Shown: piece after piece, positions 15,931 to 24,700 of the stretch
How the letters are laid out: each line of letters begins with the position of its first letter
Position numbering within the stretch: position 1 is the stretch's first letter
Assembly: GCF_900143215.1 (NCBI RefSeq)
Contig: NZ_FRDM01000002.1
Span: 124,001-188,000 of the forward strand
Origin: Geodermatophilus obscurus
GTDB lineage: Bacteria; Actinomycetota; Actinomycetes; Mycobacteriales; Geodermatophilaceae
Direction: 5' to 3'
Length of the DNA stretch: 64,000 nucleotides
Program-made: the position numbers and the translations under genes
The notes under the pieces: model-generated
Database searches by the model: none
What the model saw: only the letters and a program-made list of their open reading frames with translations
What the model was told of the DNA's origin: nothing

Positions 15931-16665
15931 GTCTCGGCCTCCGGTTCACTGATACCGGGGGATGGGTGACCTCGGCCGCGGACCCCGATCTGGGGGCCGT
16001 GCGCGGGCACGCCGACTGGGTGACGCGCCGTCGACGCCGAGCCATCCCGACGTCGCACCTGACGCTACTCGCGTCGGCGGCCCTCCGGGCCCTGGCGATG
16101 TCCCCGACTGGGCCGCCGAGGGTCAGACCCGGTGGTCGTCGGCTCGCACGGGTTGGTCGGGCGGCGAGGGGTGGCGGGCAACCCGGACGCCCGCACCGCT
16201 GGATCGGTCCCGCAGGCTCACACGGGCCACGAGCGTGGGCGAGGACATCCGTTGGCCGGGTCTTGGCACCTGCTCCGACACGCACCACGGCTGTGCGTGG
16301 CCCCAGTGGGACGCCACCGACTCCGCGTTCTCGATGTCGAGCTCCAGGCCCCGCTCCACGCGACCCGAAGGACGACGGACGGGCCGAGGTTGCTCACCGT
16401 GGGGGCCGGGCCCTACGACCGCAGACAGGTCTCGTCCGGCGCACTACGGTTCCTCCCCTCGGACGAAGCGAGGACAGTTCGCGAAGGGAACAGCGATGAC
16501 GGGCAACGGCCCCGTCCCCTTCGGAGGTGCGGCACTCGGCCTGGGGTCGGTGACCGTCCCCCCACTCGCAGCGCACCGACCCGGCCGAGTCCTCACTCGT
16601 CGCGGGCCGCGACATGAGACGCGCAGCTTGCCGCACAGCCCGACAGATGGCTGAGGAGACCTGTC
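15931..16665. other. Gene-poor stretch with mixed codon character
   Basis: About 735 bp between the GAF-ANTAR and SnoaL genes. Open frames exist on both strands, but none has a recognisable domain over its length. The best coding candidate is the minus-strand frame 16123-16359. Base composition seems slightly less G+C-rich than flanking genes. It may hold a decayed gene. Confidence 0.5.
16123..16359 (-). CDS. Possible small protein, unrecognised
   Basis: A frame of 78 codons starting GTG at 16359. Its first 25 or so codons have the strong third-position G/C bias of real genes in this window (MERGLELDIENAESVASHWG); the second half is Arg/Pro-rich with weaker bias. No ribosome site or domain is visible. 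It could be the 5' remnant of a longer gene. Confidence 0.25.
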   Translation of the reverse strand: MERGLELDIENAESVASHWGHAQPWCVSEQVPRPGQRMSSPTLVARVSLRDRSSGAGVRVARHPSPPDQPVRADDHRV

Positions 16666-17139
16666 ATGGGAGAAGCGCGGGAGATCACGGACCGCCTCCT
16701 GGACGCCTACATCGCCGGTGACCGCGATGCCCTCGTTCGGCTGTACGCAACGGACGCCGTCGCCGAGACCCCCGACGCACCTCGCATCGAGGGCGGCACG
16801 GCGATCGCCGACTACCTCATGGCGGTAAGACGCGCGTTCCCCGATGCCGGCCGGGAGTCCACGACCAGGTACGAGAGCGGCGACACCGCGATCGACGAGG
16901 GCTTCTTCGTCGGCACCCACACCGAGGCCCTGATCACAGCTGAAGGCCTCGAAGTGCCACCTACGGGCAGAAGCGTGCGTCTACGCGAATGCAACATCGT
17001 GACCGTCAAGGACGGCATGGCCGTCTCGCACCGCCAGTACTTCGATCAGCTGGACCTCATGTCCCAGCTGGGACTGGTGGAGCCCGGAGGGGACACGGGT
17101 TCGTCACGAGACGCCCCGTCGACGGACACGTCACGTTGA
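16666..17139 (+). CDS. SnoaL-like / NTF2-fold polyketide-cyclase family protein
   Basis: 157 residues of the SnoaL/ester-cyclase type of the NTF2 fold. The N-terminal helix ITDRLLDAYIAGDRDALVRLYATDAV and the later block FFVGTHTEALI...PPTGRSVRLRECNIVTVKDGMAVSHRQYFD are characteristic. The pocket of such proteins binds small hydrophobic ligands; many have no known activity. Start ATG 16666 has GAGGAG about 8 nt upstream. A 7-bp hairpin lies after the stop. It seems to be monocistronic. Confidence 0.8.
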   Translation: MGEAREITDRLLDAYIAGDRDALVRLYATDAVAETPDAPRIEGGTAIADYLMAVRRAFPDAGRESTTRYESGDTAIDEGFFVGTHTEALITAEGLEVPPTGRSVRLRECNIVTVKDGMAVSHRQYFDQLDLMSQLGLVEPGGDTGSSRDAPSTDTSR

Positions 17140-17184
17140 CGGCCGACTGATCGAGGCTGGGACCGGGACCCGTCAGTAGCAGCT

Positions 17185-17201
17185 CCACGGGTGTCCCGTG
17201 G
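17185..17201 (+). terminator. Hairpin after the SnoaL gene
   Basis: CCACGGG and CCCGTGG form a perfect 7-bp stem with a TGT loop, 46 bp after the SnoaL stop codon. It is a plausible factor-independent pause or terminator, although there is no U-tract. Confidence 0.4.
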
Positions 17202-17240
17202 TGGGCCGCTCCGGGACACCTCGCCTGCCACACTCCGCAG

Positions 17241-17492
17241 GTGCGCCGTGCGGATGAGCCGGACGATCGACGGACCCTGGAACGACGTGCTCTGACCGAG
17301 TGGCCGGAGCAGGCCGGTGCCCAGGTCCGGTCGGTGGCCGTTGCCGGCGACCGCGCCGAGGTCACTCTCACCGTCAACGGTCACCACGACTACTGGGTGT
17401 ACTACCGGCGGGGCAGAGTCGGTCGGGAGGAACGGGTGTCCGGCAACGGACCCACGCTCGGCTGGGAGGACCCGAGCGCCATCGGGTGGTGA
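17241..17492 (+). CDS. Small conserved-looking hypothetical protein
   Basis: 83 residues. The C-terminal half (VRSVAVAGDRAEVTLTVNG, then DYWVYYRRGRVGREERVSGN) has the alternating pattern of a beta-sheet protein and good codon bias, so the gene seems real. The GTG at 17241 lacks a Shine-Dalgarno site; CACACT 6 nt upstream may be a weak -10 for a leaderless message. No function can be assigned. A heptanucleotide repeat follows the gene. Confidence 0.5.
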   Translation: MRRADEPDDRRTLERRALTEWPEQAGAQVRSVAVAGDRAEVTLTVNGHHDYWVYYRRGRVGREERVSGNGPTLGWEDPSAIGW

Positions 17493-17554
17493 GTCGTTGC
17501 GCCCGAGTCACTCCCGTGCGAGGTGTCCCCACGTGGGCCGCTACCGGGCAACCC

Positions 17555-17596
17555 GGCACCTGGCACCTGGCACCTGGCATCTGGCACCTGGCACCT
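17555..17596. repeat. Heptanucleotide tandem repeat, six units of GGCACCT
   Basis: Six consecutive 7-bp units: GGCACCT three times, GGCATCT once, GGCACCT twice. It lies in the 124-bp gap between two convergent genes, 63 bp after the stop at 17492 and 21 bp from the end of the DUF899 gene. It is too short and spacer-free to be CRISPR. Confidence 0.85.
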
Positions 17597-17616
17597 GTGC
17601 CGACGCCGTCGGCGCG

Positions 17617-18399
17617 TCAGGAGTGGGGGCCGTGCCGGCCGAGCGTCTCCACGGGGGTCGCGCCGGGGCGGGTCCACTGCGGCACGGGGCGGCTGGTCGG
17701 GCCCCAGGTGGGGTCCCCGTCCGCGTCCGAGCGCCAGTACCAGCACGCGTGGCGTCCCTCGGGCCAGCCCTCGGGCTTGTCCTCCCACGCCTCGCCGCGG
17801 CCGTAGGGCGTCCTGTCGAGCAGACCGAAGGACCCGGCGACCGGCTCGTTGCCACGGCCCGTCGTGGAGTAGGTGAGGAATGCGCGGGCGCCGTCGCGCA
17901 GGAAGCAGGTGAGGCAGCCCATGCTGTCGCCGACCGGCGCGTCCACGTCGCGCACCGAGTACCAGGGCTGGGTGTAGCCCATGAACTCGACGTAGGCGGC
18001 CACCTCGTCCCACCGGCCCGTGGTCAGGACGGCGAACGAGACGCCGCGGGCATTGAGGTAGACGGCGTCCTTCAGCTGCCAGGTCGTCATGGTGCAGCCC
18101 TCGCACTGCCCCTGGTGCGGCGCGCCGTCGTACCACATGTGCTTGTACACCAGGAGCTCCTCGCGACCCTGGAACAGGCCCAGGAACGGGACCGGGCCGT
18201 CGGGTCCGACGACCTCGACCGTCCCGTCGAACTCCACCATCGGCAGCCGGCGGCGGGCCGCGGCGAGGGCGTCGCCCTCACGGGTGTGGGCTTTCTCGCG
18301 GACCAGGAGCTCGTTCCGGGCAGCTTGCCAGGTGGCCAGGTCGACGATGGGCGGGCGGCCGGGCAGCGCGGTGGCCGGGTTCCTCGACGTGGTCGTCAT
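17617..18399 (-). CDS. DUF899 family (thioredoxin-like) protein
   Basis: 260 residues of the DUF899 family, distant relatives of thioredoxins. The sequence contains ELLVREKAHTREGDALAAARRRLP near 30-53, typical of the family, and a CxxC-like CEGC at about 99-102 after HMWYDGAPHQGQ. This corresponds to the thioredoxin active-site position, but the fold's redox activity is unproven. Cytoplasmic. Start ATG 18399 has GGAGG 6-7 nt upstream. Ends close to the heptanucleotide repeat. Confidence 0.8.
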   Translation of the reverse strand: MTTTSRNPATALPGRPPIVDLATWQAARNELLVREKAHTREGDALAAARRRLPMVEFDGTVEVVGPDGPVPFLGLFQGREELLVYKHMWYDGAPHQGQCEGCTMTTWQLKDAVYLNARGVSFAVLTTGRWDEVAAYVEFMGYTQPWYSVRDVDAPVGDSMGCLTCFLRDGARAFLTYSTTGRGNEPVAGSFGLLDRTPYGRGEAWEDKPEGWPEGRHACWYWRSDADGDPTWGPTSRPVPQWTRPGATPVETLGRHGPHS

Positions 18400-18541
18400 G
18401 GTGTCCTCCGGGGCGTCTCGTGCCGGGCAGGCGTCGTACGACGTCCTGCGACGGTGCTGCGACGGTTGCCAGAACAGACCCGCGACCCGGCCGGAACTCA
18501 TCGCGGCAGGGAGGGGCACCCCCGGCCGAGCCCGCGCGAGA

Positions 18542-19261
18542 TCACGAGGGCAGCACGCAGAACTCGTTGCCGTCGGGATCGGCCAACACCACCTCGTCGA
18601 CCTCGCCCTGGCCGATGTCGATCCGGGTCGCCCCGAGCGCGACGAGGCGGTCGACCTCCGTCTGCTGATCACCGGGGACAGCGGGAGCGAGGTCGAGGTG
18701 CAGCCGGTTCTTCCCCGTCTTCGGCATCAGCGGCGGACCGCCCCAGGTGATCTTCGGACCGCCGTGCGGGGAGCGGATCGCGGTCTCCTGGTCCTGGTCC
18801 CAGACCAACGGCCAGCCCAGCGCATCGCGCCAGAAGTACCCGGCCTGCTGCGAACCGTCGCACGCGAGCGCTCCGACGAACCCGCAGTCGGCGAGGAACT
18901 GGTTGCCCGGCTCGATGACGCAGAACTCGTTGCCCTCGGGGTCGGCGAGCACCACGTGCCGCTCCTCGGGGCGTTGACCGACGTCGATGTGCCGGGCGCC
19001 CAGCGCCAGCGACCTCGCCACGGTCTGCTGCTGGTCCTCCGGGGAGGTGCTCGTCAGGTCGAGGTGCATGCGGTTCTGGCCGGCCTTCGGCTCCCGGGTC
19101 GGGAGGAACCGGACCCGGAACCCGGTGTCGTCGTCCGGCAGCAGCGCGATGCCGCCGGAGGGGTCGTCGGCCGTCTCCCAGCCCAGGACGCCCGCCCAGA
19201 AGCCCGCGAGGCGGCCCGGGTCGTTCGCGTGGAAGCTGAGCGCGACGAGGCGGGCGGACAT
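18542..19261 (-). CDS. VOC-family (glyoxalase/bleomycin-resistance-like) protein with two domains
   Basis: 239 residues made of two tandem vicinal-oxygen-chelate domains (about 5-118 and 122-239). Both repeats carry the same blocks: FHANDPGRLAGFWAGVLGW versus a degenerate N-terminal part, NRMHLDLT versus NRLHLDLA, and VVLADPEGNEFCVIEP versus VVLADPDGNEFCVLPS. VOC proteins bind a metal and small ligands; the substrate is unknown. Start ATG 19261 follows GGGAGAGGG. A near-consensus promoter lies about 75-100 bp upstream. Confidence 0.8.
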   Translation of the reverse strand: MSARLVALSFHANDPGRLAGFWAGVLGWETADDPSGGIALLPDDDTGFRVRFLPTREPKAGQNRMHLDLTSTSPEDQQQTVARSLALGARHIDVGQRPEERHVVLADPEGNEFCVIEPGNQFLADCGFVGALACDGSQQAGYFWRDALGWPLVWDQDQETAIRSPHGGPKITWGGPPLMPKTGKNRLHLDLAPAVPGDQQTEVDRLVALGATRIDIGQGEVDEVVLADPDGNEFCVLPS

Positions 19262-19334
19262 CCCTCTCCCGTTCTCCGATCCGATGGCTCACGGCCGCAG
19301 GCAGGGCACGTCCGCATCGCCCGCGAGGAGAGCG

Positions 19335-19364
19335 ACGCTAGGGCGCTCGGGGACCGGGACGCAA
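19335..19364 (-). promoter_or_regulatory. Putative sigma-70-type promoter for the VOC gene
   Basis: On the minus strand: -35 TTGCGT (19364-19359), an 18-nt spacer and -10 TAGCGT (19340-19335). The leader to ATG 19261 would be about 65-70 nt. Confidence 0.4.
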
Positions 19365-19426
19365 CGCACCCGGGTCACCCGCGACCCGGCGGTGGCGTCC
19401 GTGCCCGAGCCATCCGACGGGGACGG

Positions 19427-20335
19427 TCAGCCTGCGCTGCGTGCCACGACCGCTGCGGCGACGACGAGGTCCTGCCACGACATCCCGACGCTCTTGAAGA
19501 CCAGCGGACGGTCGGCGGGCACGGCGACCGCGCCGGTCAGGACGTCCCGCACCGGCACCAGGTCGACCGCGGTCAGCGCGCCCTCGGTGATGGCCAGCAC
19601 CACGTCCCCGGCCTCGCGCAGGGCGGTGGCGACGTCCTCCACCACCACGGTCGCGCGACCGAGCAGCGCTGCGTCGAGTTCACGGGCGTCGGGCTCGTGC
19701 GAGCCGACGGCGACCACCACGACGGCGTCGCGCAGCAGGGCGGAGTCGAACACCGGCGACCGTGCCGAGGTCGCGCAGACGACGACGTCGGCCGCCCGCA
19801 GCGCCTCGTCGGCCCGCGGCGATCCGAGCTCGACCGCGTCGAGCGGGGTCCGGGACGGGTCGCGCACCAGGTACGTGACGTCCTCGAGCGGGCGGACGGC
19901 GGCCAGCGTGGCGACGTGGCCGGTGGCCTGCGGGCCGGCGCCGACCACCGCGACCCGCAGCGGACGGTCCGGCAGCCGGTCGAGGACGGCGGCGACCGAG
20001 ACCGCCGGCGTGCGCAGCGTGGTCAGCGCGGTCCCGTCGAGCACCGCGCGCAGCGCGAGGGTCTCCCGGTCGAACAGCAGGTACGCGGCCTGGATGCGGG
20101 GCAGCCCGCGGGCCGGGTTGCCCGGGGCGACGGTCACGACCTTCACCCCGGCCGCGGCCGGGACCTCCGACGGCATCAGCAGGAACTGACCCCGCGACAG
20201 GCCGACGGAGACGCGCGGCGGGTCGGCGGCCGGGTCGACCTCGCCGCGCAGTGCGTCGGTGACGGCCCGGACCGCCGCGGCGGGTCCGAGCGCGGCGACG
20301 GCGTCCGCGTCGAGGAACCTCACTGCGGCAGGCAC
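19427..20335 (-). CDS. Ornithine cyclodeaminase / mu-crystallin family protein
   Basis: 302 residues of the ornithine cyclodeaminase family. The second half has the Rossmann motif VAVVGAGPQATGHVATLAAV, followed by DVVVCATSARSPVF and a C-terminal DRPLVFKSVGMSWQDL block, all typical. Members use NAD(P) to deaminate-cyclise ornithine to proline, reduce cyclic imino acids or act as alanine dehydrogenases, so the substrate is uncertain. GTG 20335 has no clear ribosome site; an alternative is GTG 20323. It lies 52 bp after the APC permease gene on the same strand, so uptake and metabolism of an amino acid may be linked. Confidence 0.75.
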   Translation of the reverse strand: MPAAVRFLDADAVAALGPAAAVRAVTDALRGEVDPAADPPRVSVGLSRGQFLLMPSEVPAAAGVKVVTVAPGNPARGLPRIQAAYLLFDRETLALRAVLDGTALTTLRTPAVSVAAVLDRLPDRPLRVAVVGAGPQATGHVATLAAVRPLEDVTYLVRDPSRTPLDAVELGSPRADEALRAADVVVCATSARSPVFDSALLRDAVVVVAVGSHEPDARELDAALLGRATVVVEDVATALREAGDVVLAITEGALTAVDLVPVRDVLTGAVAVPADRPLVFKSVGMSWQDLVVAAAVVARSAG

Positions 20336-20387
20336 GCGATCGGCGAGGGCGGCACGGGAGCACCCTGCCACCCGGGTCGAGCGCCCC

Positions 20388-21797
20388 TCACCCCGTCGTG
20401 GCCGGCGTGGCCCGGCGCCGGCGCTCCAGCAGGGCGAAGACGAACGGCGGCAGCGACAGCACCACGGTCGCCAGCGCGAGCAGCAGCACGTAGACCACCG
20501 GGTTGCCGGTCTGCAGCTGGTCCGGGGGCACGAAACCGAGCAGGAACGAGACCACGCAGCCGACCAGGCCCACCCCGCCGACCAGCCAGACGCCGGGCAG
20601 CCCACCGGGGATGCGGTAGAGGCGGGGGACGTCGGGCTGGGTGTACCGCAGCCGGATGACCGAGGCGAACACCAGCGCGTACATCACCACGATCACCTGC
20701 GCGGTGACCGCCGAGAGCATCCAGTACGAGGTGCTCACGCTGGGCACCAGCGCGAACAGCAGCGCGAACACCGAGCCGGCGACGGCCTGCACGACCAGCA
20801 GCGCCACCGGGACGTCGTTGCGGTTGACCCGACCCAGCCGCGCCGGAGCCAGACCCTCGCGGGCGACCGCGCCGACCCCCTTCGCCGGCCCCAGCACCCA
20901 CGGGGTCAGGTGCGCGACGCCGCCCAGCGCGACGACGACGGCCAGCGGGACGAGCAGCCAGCCGATCTCCAGCCGGTCCAGCACGCTGGAGAACAGCTCC
21001 ATCGTCCCGGACACCAGGCTGATCTCCCGCTGCGGCACCACGAAGGCCATGAACAGCGAGCCGAGCACGGAGAAGGCGACGGTGACGGCGACGGCCAGCG
21101 CGATCGCCCGGGGCACGGTGCGGCCGGGGTCGGCGGTCTCCCGGGCGTGGAAGCCGGCCATCTCCATGCCGGTGAACAGCAGGATGACCCCGCCGAGGAA
21201 CGCCACGTTGCCGAGCGAGAGGTCGGGCACGAGCGCCCCGGCGGAGAACGGGATCTCCGAGCGGTCGCCGCGCAGCAGGAACGCCGCGCCGAGGGCGACG
21301 ACGAGCACGGCCGGGAGGATGGAGCCCGCGACCGTGCCGACGGCGCCGATCACCGACGACGTCCGCACCCCGCCCAGCGCGGCGGCCGTGGTGCCCCAGA
21401 AGACGACCAGCATGACCGTGACCAGGAAGAACCGGTCGTCCGCCAGCGCCGGGTCGAACGCGTAGGCCAGCGAGGCGGCGATGAACGACAGCACGGTGGG
21501 GAACCAGGCGACGTTCTCGGCGTAGTCGCACCACACCGCCAGCGCCCCGGTCCGGCCGCCGAACGCCTCCTTGACCCAGGCGTAGACGCCACCCTCCTTC
21601 GGCCAGGCGGTGCCCAGCTCGGCAGCGGCCATCGAGACCGGCACCAGGAAGACGCCGATCGACAGCGCGAACAGCGCGAGCATCGACCAGCCGTACTCGG
21701 CCATGACCGGCAGGTTCCGGGCGCTGACGATCGACGCGATGTTGACCATGGCCAGCGACAGGACGCCCAGGCGGACCCCGCCGCCCGGCCGGGTCAC
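20388..21797 (-). CDS. APC-superfamily amino acid permease/antiporter
   Basis: 469 residues, about 12 transmembrane helices, with the APC-family start LGVLSLAMVNIASIVSAR and the block AELGTAWPKEGGVYAWVKEAFG typical of the glutamate:GABA antiporter (GadC/YjeM-like) group. It transports an amino acid across the inner membrane. Its GTG overlaps the TGA of the LysX-like gene (GTGA), so translation is coupled. With the ornithine cyclodeaminase homologue this forms a three-gene unit that joins lysyl transfer, amino acid exchange and imino/amino-acid metabolism. Specificity is not shown by the sequence. Confidence 0.8.
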   Translation of the reverse strand: MTRPGGGVRLGVLSLAMVNIASIVSARNLPVMAEYGWSMLALFALSIGVFLVPVSMAAAELGTAWPKEGGVYAWVKEAFGGRTGALAVWCDYAENVAWFPTVLSFIAASLAYAFDPALADDRFFLVTVMLVVFWGTTAAALGGVRTSSVIGAVGTVAGSILPAVLVVALGAAFLLRGDRSEIPFSAGALVPDLSLGNVAFLGGVILLFTGMEMAGFHARETADPGRTVPRAIALAVAVTVAFSVLGSLFMAFVVPQREISLVSGTMELFSSVLDRLEIGWLLVPLAVVVALGGVAHLTPWVLGPAKGVGAVAREGLAPARLGRVNRNDVPVALLVVQAVAGSVFALLFALVPSVSTSYWMLSAVTAQVIVVMYALVFASVIRLRYTQPDVPRLYRIPGGLPGVWLVGGVGLVGCVVSFLLGFVPPDQLQTGNPVVYVLLLALATVVLSLPPFVFALLERRRRATPATTG

Positions 21798-24700
21798 GCC
21801 GCCGACCGCCGCTCCGGCGCCGAGGGCGCGGGCACGCCGCCGACGGCCTTGGGCACCAGCAGCTCGCCGAGCCCGGGCAGCGCGAGGAAGCCCTCCGCGC
21901 CGGCGTAGCGCAGGCCCACCCGCGGCAGGTCGGCGCGGTGCCGGTAGGCGAGCACGCGGGGCAGCCACTCGGGCTCGAACTTGGCGTTGAAGTCGTGCAG
22001 CGACCTGATCTGGAAGAACGGGTTGAGCGCCCCGACCGCCCAGCGGGCCGCGCGCTGGGCGGCGGTGAACGGGACGTCGTCGGCGAACAGCCGCCCCCAC
22101 ATCGCGAAGTTCATCGACAGCCGGGCCACGCCGCGGGCGCCCAGCGCGGTCGCGGTGGAGGCGATGAGGAACTCGGTCATCCCGTTCGGCGCGTCGGGGT
22201 CGTGGCGCATCAGGTCCAGCGTGTAGCCGAACGACGGCCCGTAGGCGGGCACCAGGCGCAGGAAGCCACCGGGCCTGCCGTCGGCGTCCTCCGCGACGCA
22301 CAGCAGGAAGCCGGGGTCGGCGCCGGCGCCGCGCACGTCCTGGGACAGCGACATGGTGAAGCCGCGCTCGGGGTGCTTGCCGCGCCAGCGGGCGCTGATC
22401 GCGTTGAGCTGGTCCACCAGCGCCGGCGGGGCGTCGGCCTCGGCGATCAGCCGGAAGCGGTTGCTGCGCCCCACCCGCCGGACGGCGGCCCGCAGCCCCT
22501 TGCGGCCCGGCCCCTCGAGGGTGAACCGGCGGCAGTCGATGACGGCCTCGTCACCCAGGTAGAACGCGCTGAACCCGCGCGAGGAGTAGAGCGGCATGCT
22601 CGCCTCGCGCGCGGCCAGCAGGGCCGGCGTCCAGGCCCGCTCGTCGCACATCGCGAGGAACTCGTCGAGCACCTGCGGTACGGACTCGCGGGCCCCGATC
22701 GGGTCGCCGGAGACCAGCGCGTAGCCGCCGAGGTAGGTGTAGGCGAGGAAGGCCTCGCCGTCCCGGGAGAAGAAGAACGTCTTGTCGTCGCGCAGGGCGA
22801 AGTAGGCGAGGGTGTCCCAGCCGTAGGTGTGCACCAGCCGCTCGGCGTGCGCCCAGTCGTCCTCGGTGTGCGGCCGGCGGGCGGCGGCCAGCGGGCGGAA
22901 CAGCAGCACCGCCAGGGCGACCAGGCCGACCACGCCGAGCGCGAGCAGCGCCGCGGGGTAGAAGGCCGCGAAGAACCGGGAGCCGTAGGTGTAGGGGCCG
23001 TCGAGGCCGACCAGCCCGGCGAGCACGGTCTGCAGCGCGCCGCCGAGGGTGAGCGGCGGGTCGATCCGCCCGCGTTCGGCCCACAGCGCGAACAGGCCGA
23101 ACAGCAGCACTCCGGCCAGGTAGAGCGGGACGAACCGCAGCAGGCGCAGCAGGGACGGCGGATCGGCCGGCGCACGGAACGCCGACCGGTACCGCACCAG
23201 CCCGGCGAGCAGCGCGAGGCACAGCGCCACGGCGACCGGGTGCGGCCCCTTGACCACGTGCGCGACCGCCCCGACGGCGAACAGGACCGCTGCCACCCGC
23301 CAGGCCAGTGCCTTGCGCCGGGCCAGCTGGTCGGACAACAGCAGGAGCAGCAGCCCGATCACGACCGACGCGACCGCGCCGCTCACCGGCACCCACAGCG
23401 GCCCGAACGCCGCGCCCCGGCCGACGAGCCGTTCGTGCACCACCGGCAGCGCGGTGAGCAGCTGCAGCACGCCGGACAGCGCGGTCAGGCCGGCGAGCAC
23501 CTGCACGGCCGTCGGGTGCGTGCGTGCCGCCGGCGGGGGTGCCGGGACCGGGCCGGACGAGGGCGCCATGGCGGGCAGCGCGACGACCGAGCCGGCCGCC
23601 GTCCCTGCGCCGTCCGGGCCGGCCGTGCTGCCGGCGGGGAGCGGGGTCGGGGCGACCAGCGGGCGCACCGCGCCGTCCGGGCCGGTACCGGGGACCTCGG
23701 GGCGCAGCGTCGGGAACAGGATCACCTCGCGGATCGAGTCGACGCCGGCCAGCAGCATGACCAGCCGGTCGATGCCGATGCCCAGCCCGCCGGTGCAGGG
23801 CATCCCGCACTCGAGCGCGCGGACGTAGTCGAGGTCGACGTCCCCGGCCTCCGGGTCGCCGTGCGACTTGGCGCGGGCCTCGGCCTCGAACGCGGCGAGC
23901 TGCTCGACCGGGTCGTTCTGCTCGGAGTAGGCGTTGCACAGCTCGAAGCCGGCGACGATCAGCTCGAAGCGCTCGACGTAGGCGGGGTCGTCGCGGTGCA
24001 CCCGGGCCAGCGGTGAGACCTCCCGCGGGTAGTCGACGCAGAACACCGGCCCCACGATCGAGTGCTGCACCTTCTCGTCGTAGACCTCCTTCATCAGCCG
24101 CCCGGCGCCCCACGAGGCCTCGTAGGGGATGCCCAGCCGGTCGAGCACCGCGCGGGCGTCGTCGATCGGCATGGCGGGGTGCATGGGAGCGCCGGTGGCC
24201 TCGGCGATCATGTCGGCGAACCGCTTGCGCGGCCACGGCGTCGCGGCCAGGTCGATGCTCTGACCCGCGTAGTGCACCGTGAGGTCCTCGCCGAGGGCCG
24301 CCCGCGCCGCGGCGGTGATCAGCCCCTCGGTCAGCGCCATCATGTCGGTGATGTCGCCGAAGGCCTGGTAGGCCTCCAGCAGCGTGAACTCGGGGTTGTG
24401 CCGGGTGTCGACGCCCTCGTTGCGGAACACCCGGCCGATCTCGAACACCCGCTCCAGACCGCCGACGATCAGCCGCTTGAGGTGCAGCTCGAGGGCGATC
24501 CGCAGGTAGAGGTCGAGGTCCAGGGCGTTGGAGTGGGTGACGAACGGCCGCGCGCTGGCCCCGCCCTGGATGGTCTGCAGCACCGGCCCCTCGACCTCGG
24601 TGAAGTCGAGGTCCTCCAGGTGCCGGCGGATCGCCCGCACCGCCGCGTGCCGGATGCGGAAGACCTGCCGGGTGCGCTCGTTGACCTCCAGGTCGACGTA

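Noticed and set aside
17555-17596. CRISPR array
   Set aside because: Units are 7 bp with no spacers and no cas genes nearby.
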